From assembly GCA_902729315.2 (NCBI GenBank), contig LR746276.1:2124169-2188168 (forward strand): a stretch of 64,000 nt of DNA, read 5' to 3'. Shown one piece after another: positions 12,207-23,547 of the stretch; the stretch's first letter is position 1; the number at the start of each line of letters is the position of its first letter. A program made the translations under genes and the position numbers. The notes beneath the pieces were generated by a model. It saw only the letters and a list, made by a program, of their open reading frames with translations. It was not told the DNA's origin and did no database searches. Source of the DNA: Spirodela intermedia. Its lineage: Eukaryota; Streptophyta; Magnoliopsida; Alismatales; Araceae.

Positions 12207-15200
12207 ATGGAAGGCGGTGATCGGATGGAGGCGGCGGCCGCGGCAGCGGCGGAGGAAGAAGTGCAGGAGGAGTTGGAGGCGGTGGTGGCCGTGTACGGCG
12301 AGGATTGCCGGGTACTGCAGACCTTCCCACCCCACATTAACGTCTCCATCAGGCCCAGAACAGCAGACGACCCAGCGCAGCAGTTCGTGGAGGCTGTCCT
12401 CGGTGTAAGGGCGGGAGCTCGGGTACTGCAGTTTCAGCCTATGATCATGTTATGTGGACTCCGTCGAAGAATTTTGTCGTCTGTCGTTTATTTGTCACTT
12501 TTTGTAAGCCGCATAACTCCATTTGAGCAGTAATGGTAGGGAGGTATTATGGCACATAAAAGTATTCTGGTGAATGATGTTGGATAGCCGTATTGGGGAT
12601 TTATAGCTTATCCTTGGGGATGCGCATGATTGTGTCTTTAATATTATTCAATTACTTGGTTGATCACCGTGGAAATTCTAATCGTAATGGAAATAACATC
12701 CTACGGATGTATACTTCGTTTCCATTAAGGTTTTTTGAAGACATCATTATTTGGCGACATTGCTCGCATAAGACATTTAAAATTTCTAATCAGCGTTAGA
12801 TGTTTGGAGGTCGTTATTCAGAAGAGTCTCGTCTGTGTGATCTGATGATTGTATCCCAATTTGCATGCTATTTTCATTCACACTAGATACTTGATGTGCT
12901 CCTGTATCTTAGGTCCATAGAACAAGCCAACAACTCTGTCTCGGCTGACTTTTTATAGGCGCATACTCTGTCCTGTTGGAGAACTTATCAGCTATGACTA
13001 CATCAAAAAAATTCAAACATATGAATCATGGTCCTGGGTCATAAATGGTTAATCATAATGGCTAATCCCATGTATGATATGTTTATGTTCATCCAAAAAA
13101 ATTGTGCCATCATTTTATATGTTCTAACCGTTCATTTTGTATCAGTATCCAGCCGAACCTCCCCATGTAATTCTGGTGGAATCTAAGGGCCTTGATGAGG
13201 AGCGGCATGAAAAGTTGACTACCATCGTACGGAATAAAGCCCAGGAACTTTCTTCACGTCCGATGCTGATAGCACTCTGTGAGGTAAATTCCTTTGAACT
13301 AGAACGATGCTGCTGGTGAATGGCTGATGGTTGCTGGCCAAAGAAATTCGCATGGAGAATTATTGAAAAATGGCAAAAATAAGATATGCTGAAGGAAAAA
13401 AAATCGACAACACTGCAGAAATCCTGCAGTTAAAAATCGTGGGAACATTTTCTTAATCAGATTTTTTTTTTCATTTCCTTTTTCTGGATATTTCATATGA
13501 GTTGGTGTTTAATGCTTCCTCTGGGTGTTGTCAGTTAATGATATTGTGGCTCTCAAGAATTCGTAATCATCAGGAAACAATGTTGAAGGGAGTGATTTCT
13601 GACATTCTATCAAGGGAACCATCTTTATCATACAAGTAATCATCAGGGCATGGATTTCCTTTTTAATCTTACTTTTCTAATAATTGCCTCACTAATCCAA
13701 GGAAAAAATGCATTTAATGATAGAGTATCATGTGTTTCATTTAACAATCGCCACAAAACTTCACTATACGAGCTAATAGTGACTAATTAATTTGTCACTA
13801 TCTTAGTCGATTTCTTACACTGTCTTATTAGTCTTCTTCATCTTTTGCGAATCCCAACTTTATTTTTCGTATTTATCCATTTAATTTGAACATAAAACCG
13901 CTCAATGTTCATGAAAATGAAATTGTACGCATGATGATGATGTTTTGAAATAAGTTTTGCATTCAAAGGCCTAAGTGTCTGTCTAAGTTTAAGACAGCCT
14001 GAGAGCTGGATACTGGTGGATCCTAGATTCTTCTTTCATGTGGTTGAGAGCTTTTCTTGCTTTTTCTTGTCTTGTATGACGTGATAATTTTTTCCAACTG
14101 CAGAAATTTACTAATTTAAATACTTCACTAGGAAGCAGTTGACGTGCTGTCTGATATGAATTATCCCGAGGGAAATTGTCCATTGTGTCTGGATCCATTG
14201 TTTCAGCAAGATTCTGACGATCAGTCATTTCCATTCATGAAGCTGATGTCTTGTTTTCACTGTTTTCACAGGTGAGGGTATAATATCCTTTCAAGTTTTG
14301 ATTTTCTTGTCTTTGTCACTCATTAGGGACTCATTTGGTTTGCCCTTCTAGTGATTGCATTCTCAGATGGTGGCACTGGCTTCAACAAGAAGTTGAGAGA
14401 AACGCCGATAATCAGTTTCAGGGAACTAGACCTACTTTTTCGGAAAATCGAATTGGTGAATATTCTAATGTGATTTAAATCGTTGTTTTTTTATTCATGA
14501 AATAGCATGAAGACAAATTTACCTTCCATTTTTTTCTATTTGCCTTTTTTTGGGTGAAAAATTGTATCCTTTTGTCAAACTATTATGCCTGAAAGCCTCA
14601 GTATTTGGGAGGCTGGTCGTAACCTTTCTTTCTGGCACAAAAAAATGAACGGCTTCACGAATGAGACTTAAGAAAAAAGAAAAAAAGTCAAAGGTTTGAT
14701 GAAGAAAATACGAGTGATTTTGCAATTTAATAGGCTATCTTGATTGGCTTGAGCCATACTTTTAGTGAACAGTTGGGTTTGATGGATAGTTTAAAAGTGA
14801 AGATGAAGGCTAAGGAACCTTGGGCGACCTTGTCAACTTGCACGTGGACCTTTCTTCATCCAGTTTGTAAGCGATGCCCACTATAATTGATTCACATGAG
14901 GAACCTGTGTGGAACATGAACAAAAACATTTTGAATTGGAAAATCTCAGCTCTACGTGGAGATGCTTATGTAGTGTATCTGATTGAGGGGTTTCATATTG
15001 GTCTAGACAAACTTTCACTCATTCAGATTGATGAAAAAGTGCAGCCTAAGGAGAAACATAATTCATTGTCTTAATTTCAGTGATATATCATAGCTACATG
15101 AGAATTCCATTTCAAATTTGAATTGGAACATGAATATTTATCCACATATTGACGTTTTTTGGTTTGTTGGATACGGGTATATGAGTAGGCTGTAGGTATG

Positions 15201-18200
15201 AGTGCAACTGTATTGGATTTGTGAATCACTGTAATAATTTTATTCGACGTCTTCTCTGCAGCCAACTTGTCATATACTGATAGCTATGATGGGAAAAAAT
15301 CAAATCAGAAAATAAACCTGAATATTTCTTTCAATTTCTCTCCTAATTTCAGTATGGGCTGATCTTTGATCCTGATGCAGTTAATTGAGATGTTGAGCTT
15401 CATATTCCATGGCACTGCATTCCCCAGCGTCCTGAACTTATTGCATATGGTCCCTAGATTGTCCCATTATCTCTGGACCCATTGCTGTCAGATATTGCAT
15501 ACTATTTTTTCGGTTCCTTACTGATGTCTAGTTTTTGGTTTGGATAATTTGTTGTTGTCTTCAAAAACAGTCTTTTGCATTTGTGGTCTTTAACTTGAGC
15601 TGAGTTGAGCCATATGAATGTCCTCTGTAATACACAAATGAAGACATTGATTCTTGGAATGTGGTATATTGGGCAGGTATTTTGTCCAAACTCTAGTTGG
15701 AAATTGTTTGTATTCCTATCACTATTTGTAATCATCATTCAGCAGATAAGAAATAATGTCTGAGGAGAAATCTGAGGTCTAAGTTGATAGCACCTTAAAT
15801 GTAAATCTAAGGAAATTTGGAATGAATTTTCGTGACATTTTATCGTAGCAAAGATCTTCCACTAAATGTTAGGGCCCTATGCAAATGGATTTTGAAGATA
15901 TTGTTGACAAAATTCCCATGTAGAAGATAATGGGCCTCCTGCTGCAGCTAGTTGTTAAGCCTGAGAACAATATGTTTTAGCCTCCTTTGATGTGGTCTGC
16001 CTAGGGGTTCTGGCGCTACTTTCAGCTTGTTCCTTATTCACTGAAGGTTCACATCTTTCTACTACATGTGCTCTATGACCTGGAAATCATAATAGATGAT
16101 TTTGGATTGAATTATGTTTTATTAGTTGAGGCTACTTTTTCTCTCTCCATGATGTGAAAGATGTTCCTATCAGTCTCGAGGCCTGCTGCTGTGAATTTAA
16201 TAACTTGCCATTTTAAGAAAACTTGTTCTGTAAAAATGCTCAGCTGGAAATTTTTATTTTCTTTTAATTTCGAAGTATAATTTGACTTCAAACCTTCATT
16301 GGGAAGCTGCTGTTCCAGCTCAGGTATGCATCTCAGCTCAAGATCCACACCAAGCGAATTGCCCTGTCTGCCGAACGGTGTTTCAATCGAATGATCTCGA
16401 GCATATTCTCAATTTGGTGGAAACCAGTGCGTCGAAAGCAGTATGTACTCATCTACTTGGTGGAAGATACTCGTTATCTAGTTGTGTTTTATTACGTTTC
16501 TGCTTTCATATTCCGGCGATATTAACATTACTCTTGGAGCAGTACTTAATGCTGGTTTACTTGAGGTACCTTAATAGAAGAAAAAAATTATTTTTCGATA
16601 TGTAAGAATTTAATTTATTCACCTTCCCTGATGGCGGAGGGAGGCATTTCATTTTGGTGAGGTCATTACTTAGTGACACAATTCATCAATAAATAAGGGC
16701 ATTCTTAACATCCCGAAAAAAGAGTCTGCATAAATTGGGTCTGCAAGAGAGTTGGGCACCATGGCTTGCGGCCTTCCCCTAATTCCTCAACTCAAGAATG
16801 TAAAATAGAAAGGGATTGGCAGAGAAGATTACAGACGTCCTGTCTCTCTTGTCTGACCTTTAACATTATTAGTAATGTATCAAAGAAGTCCTTTTGGTGA
16901 GGGATGCCATCACGAAAGTGGGTCTGATATGGGCTTTCTGATAATCCTGTCTTCACTGTCTTCCACTTTTTCTTGATAGGCATTCACTCTTTTCTACTGT
17001 GTTATACTGCTAATGGATCGCATTCTCCAATTTAACATCAATCTGCCTATTTTTTTCCGCCCAATAATTGAAGTTCCTTATAATGCGTTTCCATGGAACT
17101 GGTGACAAATAATCATAAGCTATGGAAAGCCCCCTGTCGTTGGTAGAGGGTAGAAAATTTTAGTCACATTCATAAAAGCATTCTCATCAATATAAAAAGG
17201 AAATCAGAAAGGGATATCGTCCGTATATCTCACTTGTTTATGACAGAAATTGACTAAAAGAGTGAATAACTACACCCGTTCTCACATAGTGAGGGTACAT
17301 TCGTTATCATTTTTCATAGAAGGTCAAAACGAGAGAATTTCAGTTCAGTGGAATCTTTTCATTGCTAAAGTCCAATTGATGTCATGATCCCAACTGTTAT
17401 CTCTAAAATTCAGCAAGTGCGATGATTAATTTTCAAAATTAACATTATACAAAAAAGCTCTGAGATCTGTGCTCTTTTCCTCTTTAAAATGTGATGCAGT
17501 TATTTCACTGTTGTTAATTGATTCCTAAGTGTTTTTTTTTTAACTTTTCGTGCAGGATTAGAGTTTAAAAATAAGATTAAATATAGAAAATGGCCTTCCA
17601 TAACGTTATTTATGACATATGACAGATAAGTTAGCGGCCTGTTGAAGCTGTGATGCAAAAACTGGGTTTTAATTTTAGTACCAACATTCATTCTATATCT
17701 AGTGTCAGGGATAATGTCCCATCTAGCAAATGTATGAATTTAGAACTACCAGAGATTTTATTTTTTTGCCGATCTGGGCATGAATTAAAATTCATCAACT
17801 TTCTATGCTATTATCAAGTCCCATGCTGAAACTTTGTACTTTTCATAATTCCTGTACGGAGATTGCCTTTTAATCCATATAAGTGAAGTCAAGAGAATAA
17901 ATTATGCCATAATCTTGATGGCTAGGCTCGGTGCTCGTGTTCAACATTCTTGTAATACATTCATTTTTCTATTTTTAGTAACTCATGGTAGTATTATTTA
18001 TTCTAGCTTCGTCCCTTTCAATTGGCTTTCACATATATATATGTATATACATATATAAGCCAATGATGTTTGCCTTTATCCTGTAGTTTCCTTCTTGGAA
18101 ACTATCTAATCATAGCAAAGACCTTTGCTGCTCTGAACGAGATTCTTTACTGCAGCTTCCTATGAATGGGAGATTGGAAGTAAAGTGAAAAGAAAAGCAT

Positions 18201-18370
18201 TCCTCTTTTTCAGAGCCTGCTTACTCATTTCATGCCATAATCTTCAGGCTTGTGCCTTCTTCGTCACTTGCGTTCAAGATTCTCCTCTTTTATTTATTTA
18301 TTTATTCGTTCATTCATTCATGCTAATTCATGCTTCCATCTGCTCTTGCTCGCTTCATTTACATACAGAA

Positions 18371-18402
<32 letters not shown>

Positions 18403-19323
18403 CAGTGATGTCTGGATTAACTAGATATTATTTCTGGTGAAGACATCCGAGCGGCCATTCTTTCAGCACGGTTCTTCCCTCTTCTTTAAACTATGAAAAA
18501 TATGAGATTAAAAGGAAAAAGAGGAGACCAAAATTTCCTCAGTCCCTCAGCTTTGATTGCCCTCTTTTTGCCCGTTCTTACAGAATCTTTTCTATTTTTC
18601 GCCGATTCATATGCTACGAACAAAAAAACTAAGAAATATTCTTTCTCAATGGAGAATAAATTTTCATCACATTTAGTCCACTGGGGAACCGAAGACTGCC
18701 AAAAATCCCATGATTTCGATTTAAAATTCTTCTTCTTCTTCTTCTTCAATAAAAAAGAATAAGTGGTCGGCCTCTGACTGATGCTTCAGACCTCTCCATT
18801 ACTCAAAATTGTTCTTTCAGCTTTGACTGATATTTCTTGGAAGTCCTCTCATTATTCGTTCCATAAATAGCAAAATTGTATTATTTTATCAACCCATCAT
18901 GTTTTTTTTTGCGTTGACTTTCTTCGTCAGGGCTGCGAGGGGGCGGATGAGGAAGAGGTCGCCGGGTGGGACCTCCTCTGCTCCGACGAGGAGAACCGCC
19001 GGCGGGAGAAATTCGAGGCCCTGCTGAGGCTCCAGCGAGAGCACAGCGGCCTGATCGAACCCAAGAAGGACCTCATCGTCGCCCCAGGGATGTTCCTCCC
19101 CGAATGGGCCTCCCCAGCGAGCGGTGGCGGCGACGCCGCCGGTGAGCTGCCGGCGATGGCGTCGGGAAGCCCGCCGAGGGCGGCGCGGCGGCGAGGCCGG
19201 GAAGGGGCCGGACTCACCGGAGGCAACATCCCAGCGGGCAGTCGAGTAGAAGGCAGTGGACAAAGGGAGAGACGGGCTCCGATCATCATGACGAGGGGTC
19301 GATTGATGGGAGAAGGAGATTGA
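12207..19323 (+). CDS. RWD-RING E3 ubiquitin ligase (RNF25-like), 6 exons
   Basis: Predicted E3 ubiquitin ligase. Exons: 12207-12422, 13146-13283, 14132-14271, 14352-14455, 16337-16440, 18931-19323; total 1095 nt, 364 aa plus TGA. The start is the ATG at 12207 (MEGGDRMEAAAAAAAEEEV); the upstream in-frame extension lacks an ATG. An RWD domain covers about residues 15-120, with YPAEPPHV the typical YPxxxP turn. The RING spans 134-211: CPLC (134-137), C159, H161, H164, C167, then a long loop of 40 residues to CPVC (208-211), the C-x-H-x2-H-x2-C pattern seen in RNF25/AO7 proteins. The last exon has the family block REKFEALLRLQ..GLIEPKK followed by a low-complexity Gly/Arg tail. Splice phases all agree, and the exon 5 acceptor was chosen because it alone keeps the CPVC frame. 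Introns reach 2.5 kb. Confidence 0.88.
18370..18404. repeat. AT-dinucleotide tract
   Basis: Nearly pure AT repeat with GT/AC interruptions in the last intron of the RWD-RING gene; a second short palindromic AT tract lies at about 18031-18056. Confidence 0.85.
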
Positions 19324-19557
19324 AAAATGCGATTGAAGTAGGAGATTTTTGATGCGTGGGTTCCGAGGAAACTGGGAGGTCGTTTGTGATCGTAGACGGA
19401 AGTTTTTATTCCAGTGTTGAATTTTTGTGGCCGCTTATAGCTCATGATCGTGAGGGGGGTTGAGCCGCCTGTTCTTTGATTGTTGTGTTGCTTTTCTGTA
19501 TTCTCTGCTTTCTCCGCTACACTTTCGCCATATCTACCCCCACATACGTTGGTCCCA

Positions 19558-19560
<3 letters not shown>

Positions 19561-19592
<32 letters not shown>
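19561..19592. repeat. (TC)16 microsatellite
   Basis: Pure TC dinucleotides about 240 bp after the RWD-RING stop codon. Confidence 0.95.
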
Positions 19593-19597
<5 letters not shown>

Positions 19598-19976
19598 TGT
19601 CTCTCTCAACGGAGAAAGTCTAGAAAGAGGCTACTCCCCGTCAGTGTCTCCAGTTGTGGTCAGTGGACCCTTGTGACGTCTTTCCTGCCTCCCCACTTAC
19701 AAGCGTCTGCTATCTGTTTCAGATATATATCGAGAGAGAGAGACGTAGTGGGTTTCTCTTTCAGTAAAGTAGGAGCAGAGCGGCCGTTCTATGCGCAAGT
19801 CTGTCTGTGTCTGTCAGTCTGTCCCGGTCCGGGTGAGTGCCGGCAGGCCCCGGCACACGCCGAAATTCCCCCTAACTTGGAAAGCCAATGTCGATGGACA
19901 ATAAGCCTCCAACCAGAGCATCTTAGGCCGCCGACTCCCACTCCACTTCCCTGTCAATAAAAGCTTTCATGGCCCC

Positions 19977-19978
<2 letters not shown>

Positions 19979-20042
<64 letters not shown>
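19979..20042. repeat. Compound microsatellite (AT)17(AG)15
   Basis: An uninterrupted AT run passes directly into an AG run. It lies inside one copy of an imperfect local duplication. Confidence 0.95.
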
Positions 20043-20047
<5 letters not shown>

Positions 20048-20273
20048 TGGATTCTACGGGACATGATCTTCTCCGTTCATACTCACATGATCTTCCTCTT
20101 TCATAACTGGGTTGTACTGGAACTGACCACCTCCGCGGCAACTACCACTTCGCTTTCAGAAAAAAACTTTCATGCCCTCCACGAGAGAGAGAGAGAGAGA
20201 GCTGGGTTCCACTGGAAATGATGTTCTCCGTTCATACTCACATAACAAACATCGATCTTCCTGGATTTGAACA

Positions 20274-20740
20274 ATGGGTTCACGAAGAATCAACACAATC
20301 GCGGCACTCCGGCAGGGCAGCGCCACCTTCCTGCGCTCCTTAATTGCTGAGAGCTCCAAAGGTCGCCACCGCCGCCGCTGCCTACTCCACGTACTGGGTC
20401 TGCCGGAGGTGCCCGGAGAGGGAGCGGTCCAGGCGGTGGCGATGGTGGGGCCTCGGCGGTGCGCAGCTCGGCACGGCGGCGCCTTCTCTGCCCTGAGCGA
20501 CGCCGAGCATGAGACTGAGCTGCGGTGGATCCCCTGGCTCGCCGGAAACCGATAGCCTCCTCATGGAGCCTGAAACTCCCACCTGCTCCAGAAGGCCAAG
20601 CCCAAATATAAGATCATTCATCAAGGAAGGGCCAACCGTCCAAGAATCGTGGACGATGGAGGGCCTACCAGGGGATGGGGGCCGCTGGGTTCAGAGGCGC
20701 CACCGTGGCTAGCCAGGAAGTCTTCTGTTCTTGGTGGGCC
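20274..20740. other. GC-rich block with open frames, unrecognised
   Basis: A sharp rise in GC content against AT-rich surroundings, with open frames on both strands (93 aa on + from 20274; 80 aa on - ending at 20382). Neither translation resembles a family I know; both are rich in Arg, Pro and Gly as expected from base composition. It could be an exon of an unannotated gene, a gene fragment, or the 3' region of the MYB gene. Left unassigned. Confidence 0.25.
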
Positions 20741-20806
20741 CGAAGACGCCGCCGCTGCTACCAGGGCTTCATTCTGCAGGCAGAGATAACCAGCATCCAC
20801 GAGACT

Positions 20807-23139
20807 TCAAAACATTGAATATCCATTTCCGTGCCGCAATCTGATTACTTCAATTACCCTCTTGCCGTCCAGGGGAGGAAGATTGATCTCCATGGACGAT
20901 CCCTTCTGAGCTTCAGACGTAGACGCCTGAATCAAGGAAGAATTATCAGATGAGTAGACCGGATACGGAAAGTCAAACCAGAGGAGCCCAGATGAGGGGA
21001 GAGAATCAATCAATACACTGTCTCCGATCACCACGTCGAAAAGGCTGGAGCGGCGCCGCCTGCCGCTGGGGGCGGTCTGCCTGATGAAATATTTCTGGGC
21101 GTGGCTGGCCACCTGCGTCGGAGTTCTGGTGAGCACGAATTTCTTAGATATTCCCCGCCAATCTCCCTTCCCCAGCTTCTCCAGGCCTTCCAGGAACGTC
21201 CGGTGTTCTTCCTCTGTCCACGGCACCCCTGCGAGGAGGAACTGGATTAATCCGTCGGTGTTCTTCATTAAAGAAAGGATTTTGATCGATGGATAGTTAA
21301 AAGAGAAATCAGATCGGTACATATCCACGGTTCAAGCTCATATGCATCATAAAGTAGCCAGAACTCTGGGAAGAAACAAGATTCTAGACTCCATCTGGGA
21401 TGGTATCCCCTTTGATCAATCATTCCCATAGAATCATGAGGCTTGTATATTTTTCCGAAATCAATAGGTGAGATTTTTAGATCTAAGATATGATGAACAT
21501 GATAAGCTAAATTTTTGTCGCTATGAATTTTTAAAGGAAGAACAATTGGTAAAATAATCCATGGTCTCAACACGTATGCCTCATAAAGTAGTCCGAATTC
21601 CGGATATGATGTGGGCTGATATCACAGTTCTTCATTGATTCCCTTCCAATCCAAAAGTTTCTATTAAAATTATAAGAATACTTTCGATCGAAGATACGAT
21701 GAACATGATGAACTGTTCACCAAAACATGAACGCCAAACAATGGAATTGCTAAAGTTGGGGAAACTTGTTCCTCAGCCACTCCATTTTATACATGGCGGA
21801 AATCATCACAGGCATATGTTCTGACAACAGAAATATATGCAGCATCAAAAATTAAAATTAGAATCCCATTAATAAACATTAAGATCATAACATTTTGTGG
21901 TCCTCTGCTTTCCTTTTCCTTCTTTTCTCGTATGAAATCCAAAAACAGTAAGGGTATCTTTTCTTCAGTGTATCTACCTGAAGGCTCAGTCAACCTTGAA
22001 TAACACAACGAAAATGAGAAATTCAATATGACTTGTGGAACAAACGTAGGCAGAAACTGCTTCAAATCCCTGTTAGTAACTTCGCTATAGATTTCACCAC
22101 AGCAGATGAGGGAGTGCATATTTTTTCAATTTTTTTTCTTCAATCAAACATGTAAATGAAAAACATGAGTCTTATCTACGATGAATGTTCTGTCCTTAGT
22201 ACTTCATGACGTCCCAAAAGGATATCATCATAATCATGGAAAAATGATTTCAATTAAATCAAAATCACAAAGATTTCTCAAGGAAAAGGTAAATAATAGA
22301 ATAAATATAGAAATAAAAATTCAGTGATAAGTGTGGACAGCCAGGATTATGCGAAGCTCATAGCCCAGAGTTCTGGCGAAATTCGTCGAGTGCGGCCAGG
22401 ATTGGTTCCTCAGGGAGCTGAGAGTACATTCCAGTTGTCTCGAATTTCTTCAATCATTAATAAAATAATAAATTTCACTTACTAACAGGAGAAGAGGGTT
22501 TGAATTCCCATAAGACCGAAGCAAAATTGAACAAGACACAATTCTATTAGCAGGTAACAGAGAATTTTTTTTACAGAGAGAAATAATACATCCAATAGAA
22601 ATCCAAGTTCTCTCCCGATTTGTAGGTCCAGATATCACGAGATCGATTGAAATTTGAACGAATAAAAACAGAGCAATAAATCCTCCGAATGGCATTTCAT
22701 TGGCATCCCCTGCTCACTACCATCGATGCCTCTGCATCTTGCTCATTTTACGAAAGGGGAAAAGCGAATCCGTAGAGTAAAACGGAGAAACGCGCATACG
22801 TAATTGAACAAAGGGGTACATAAAAGAGGATAAACAGCTCACTACACCTTTCTTCCTCTCGTGCGCCCCCGCTCCGCCCCTCCTCCTCCGCCGCTTCCCC
22901 GACTTCTGGAGCCCCCCTTCCGACAGGTAACCCCGCTCGACGGCGGCGTTCTCTGCCGCCGGATCCGCCGCCGCCGCCAGATTGCTCATGCTCCGACTCT
23001 TCCTAATTATCTCCTCCCCCGCCCACTCTCGTGCTCTGCCATTCTTCTCCTCCGCCGCCCCTTCTCCGGCGATGATCGTCACTCCGAACAACCTCACGCC
23101 TGCCTTCCCTTCGCTGCCCCGCGCATCACTCGACTCCAT
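20807..23139 (-). CDS. SHAQKYF-type MYB-related transcription factor, 2 exons
   Basis: Single-repeat MYB (1R, CCA1-like/MYBS class) DNA-binding transcription factor. Exons 23139-22848 and 21228-20807 join in phase 1 to 714 nt, 237 aa plus stop. Residues 16-20 are RLFGV, matching the R/KLFGV repression motif of this class. A basic run (GKRRRRRGG, with AHERKKG after it) precedes the MYB repeat and can act as a nuclear signal. The repeat runs from about 98 to 148: VPWTEEEH (W101), GDWRGIS (W121, spacing 20), then the SHAQKYF signature at 139-145. The N-terminal CCHC zinc knuckle found in KUA1/MYBS3 relatives is absent. The 1619-bp intron (21229-22847) is GT..AG. The C-terminal third, ending near [12 protein letters not shown], is not a domain I recognise. 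Convergent with the RWD-RING gene. Confidence 0.87.
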
Positions 23140-23300
23140 CGCCTCTCCCTCTCTCTTGCTCTCTTGCTCTCTCTCTCTCTCGCTCTTCTACCTCACCCTT
23201 TCTCTCTCTAAAACCCGCATCTTGACGGGGAAACGTAGGCACCTTAATATCCTCGGTAAAGACCGCACGCTCACCTGGCAACTGCCGCCATATTTATCGA
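23140..23300 (-). promoter_or_regulatory. MYB gene leader and possible TATA box
   Basis: Reading the minus strand, GATAAATATGG at about 23299-23289 is TATA-like and sits about 150 nt upstream of the ATG at 23139. The leader between is purine-rich on this strand (CT-rich on +, 23155-23210). The call rests on position and similarity only. Confidence 0.3.
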
Positions 23301-23496
23301 GAAGGACACCTCGTTACTCTACCCCTAGTATATTTTTTACTTACATTTTCTGCCATTATCTCTCATGTATTCCGTGCCTCCCGTTCTCACCGGCCGTAGG
23401 TTACGAAAATTATTATGAATAGACCCCCAAATACCTCCAAATAATTAAAAAAACTTATGTATATACGGCGGATCCCACTGAGCGCCGACCTAATCC

Positions 23497-23547
<51 letters not shown>

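Larger units (their letters stand above)
19324..20806. other. 3' intergenic region, RWD-RING / MYB (convergent)
   Basis: Contains the RWD-RING 3' UTR, (TC)16 at 19561-19592, a compound (AT)17(AG)15 at 19979-20042, an imperfect local duplication (19960-20110 and 20160-20265) and a GC-rich block at about 20270-20740. The 3' UTR of the minus-strand MYB gene should start at 20806. I recognise no gene here. Confidence 0.55.

Noticed and set aside
19460-19960. 166-aa + frame after the RWD-RING gene
   Set aside because: Crosses the (TC)16 repeat with a poly-Ser/Leu run and has no family features; most likely 3' UTR and spacer.
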